A stretch of 5,581 nt of DNA from an uncultured Eubacteriales bacterium (GTDB lineage: Bacteria; Bacillota; Clostridia; Monoglobales; Monoglobaceae), in NCBI GenBank assembly GCA_900552305.1, contig URZD01000142.1, positions 1-5,581 on the forward strand. Reading direction: 5' to 3'. This document shows positions 5,267-5,581 of this stretch, piece by piece (the stretch's first letter is position 1; the number at the start of each line of letters is the position of its first letter). Below the pieces are notes generated by a model. It saw only the letters and a program-made list of their open reading frames with translations, was not told the origin of the DNA and ran no database searches. The translations under genes were made by a program, and so were the position numbers.

Positions 5267-5581
5267 ATGATTAAAAATAAAAACAAATTCATATTTCTTA
5301 CACTTTTTATTGCGTATACCTCGGTATACATCGCGAGAGTAAACCTCTCTATGGCGGGGCCGCAGCTGATTCGGGAAGGCGTTCTTGACTCCGCGCAGCT
5401 CGGAATCCTCGGCAGCTGCTTTTTTGTTGTCTACGCCTTCGGCAGAATAGTCAACGGCGCAATCAGCGACACCGCGCCGCCGTGGGTCATGCTCACGCCC
5501 GGTCTTATGCTTGTAGGTCTCGGCAATATTCTTATGAGCCTTTTTCCGCCGTTTATCGGTATGCTCCTTCTCTGGACGATA
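5267..5581 (+). CDS. Major facilitator superfamily transporter, 3' end outside the window
   Basis: The frame from ATG 5267 stays open to the window end, giving 105 residues of a protein that would normally have 400-450. A short lysine/asparagine-rich N-terminus leads into helix one (about 8-28) with YIARVNLS (21-28), followed by LGILGSCFFVVYAFGR (helix two), the loop signature GRIVNGAISD (59-68), and two further helices (about 73-92 and 95-105 onward). The Y-x-x-R-x-N pattern and the G-R-x-x-x-G-x-x-x-D loop resemble the organophosphate:phosphate antiporter group (GlpT, UhpT, UhpC), in which the helix-one arginine helps bind phosphate. The substrate is therefore perhaps a phosphorylated sugar or glycerol phosphate, which would fit the SIS sugar-phosphate sensor upstream. 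The substrate is inference; MFS membership is firm. A 16-base near-palindrome lies in the early coding region (5314-5329). Confidence 0.88.
   Translation, partial: MIKNKNKFIFLTLFIAYTSVYIARVNLSMAGPQLIREGVLDSAQLGILGSCFFVVYAFGRIVNGAISDTAPPWVMLTPGLMLVGLGNILMSLFPPFIGMLLLWTI

Overview
The window looks like a chromosomal stretch from an anaerobic, low-to-medium GC Firmicute, most likely a gut-type Clostridia member. This rests on a bacterial A/V-type ATPase with the gene order A-B-D, strong AGGAGG-type ribosome binding sites, a TTG start codon, tightly packed co-directional genes and AT-rich gaps. The lineage is inferred from style and protein families, not from a marker gene.

Positions 1-3408 are the 3' end of a V-type ATPase operon, all on the + strand: catalytic subunit A (5' end outside the window), subunit B (its start overlaps the A stop by one base) and the central-stalk subunit D (TTG start, 15-base gap after B). 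Together these encode the A3B3 ATPase head and its rotor shaft. Catalytic residues are intact. The operon ends at a long stem-loop terminator at 3434-3520.

Positions 3526-3770 hold the most remarkable feature: a 245-base non-coding element whose ends form a 27-bp imperfect terminal inverted repeat. Its interior is almost completely taken up by two further hairpins (3553-3659 and 3667-3743) that abut the terminal stem, giving a Y-shaped three-way junction. It has the build of a small non-autonomous insertion (MITE-like) or a structured RNA, and it is flanked by a possible imperfect 5-bp target duplication. A candidate promoter with an overlapping dyad follows at 3776-3816.

Positions 3841-5255 carry a broken, chimeric gene. 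The first part is a MATE-family multidrug/Na+ antiporter interrupted by an exact 8-bp tandem duplication (4381-4396) that shifts the frame. The reading frame resumes, continues through about eight predicted membrane segments, and then passes without a stop into the sugar-phosphate-binding SIS domain of an RpiR-type regulator. The last third of the transporter and the whole DNA-binding half of the regulator are missing, as if an internal deletion had joined two neighbouring genes.

From 5267 to the window end lies the start of a major facilitator superfamily transporter resembling the organophosphate/sugar-phosphate group. An RpiR-like sugar-phosphate sensor next to such a transporter is a common pairing, so the ancestral layout was probably MATE gene, rpiR-type regulator, MFS transporter. 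The regulator has since been decapitated.
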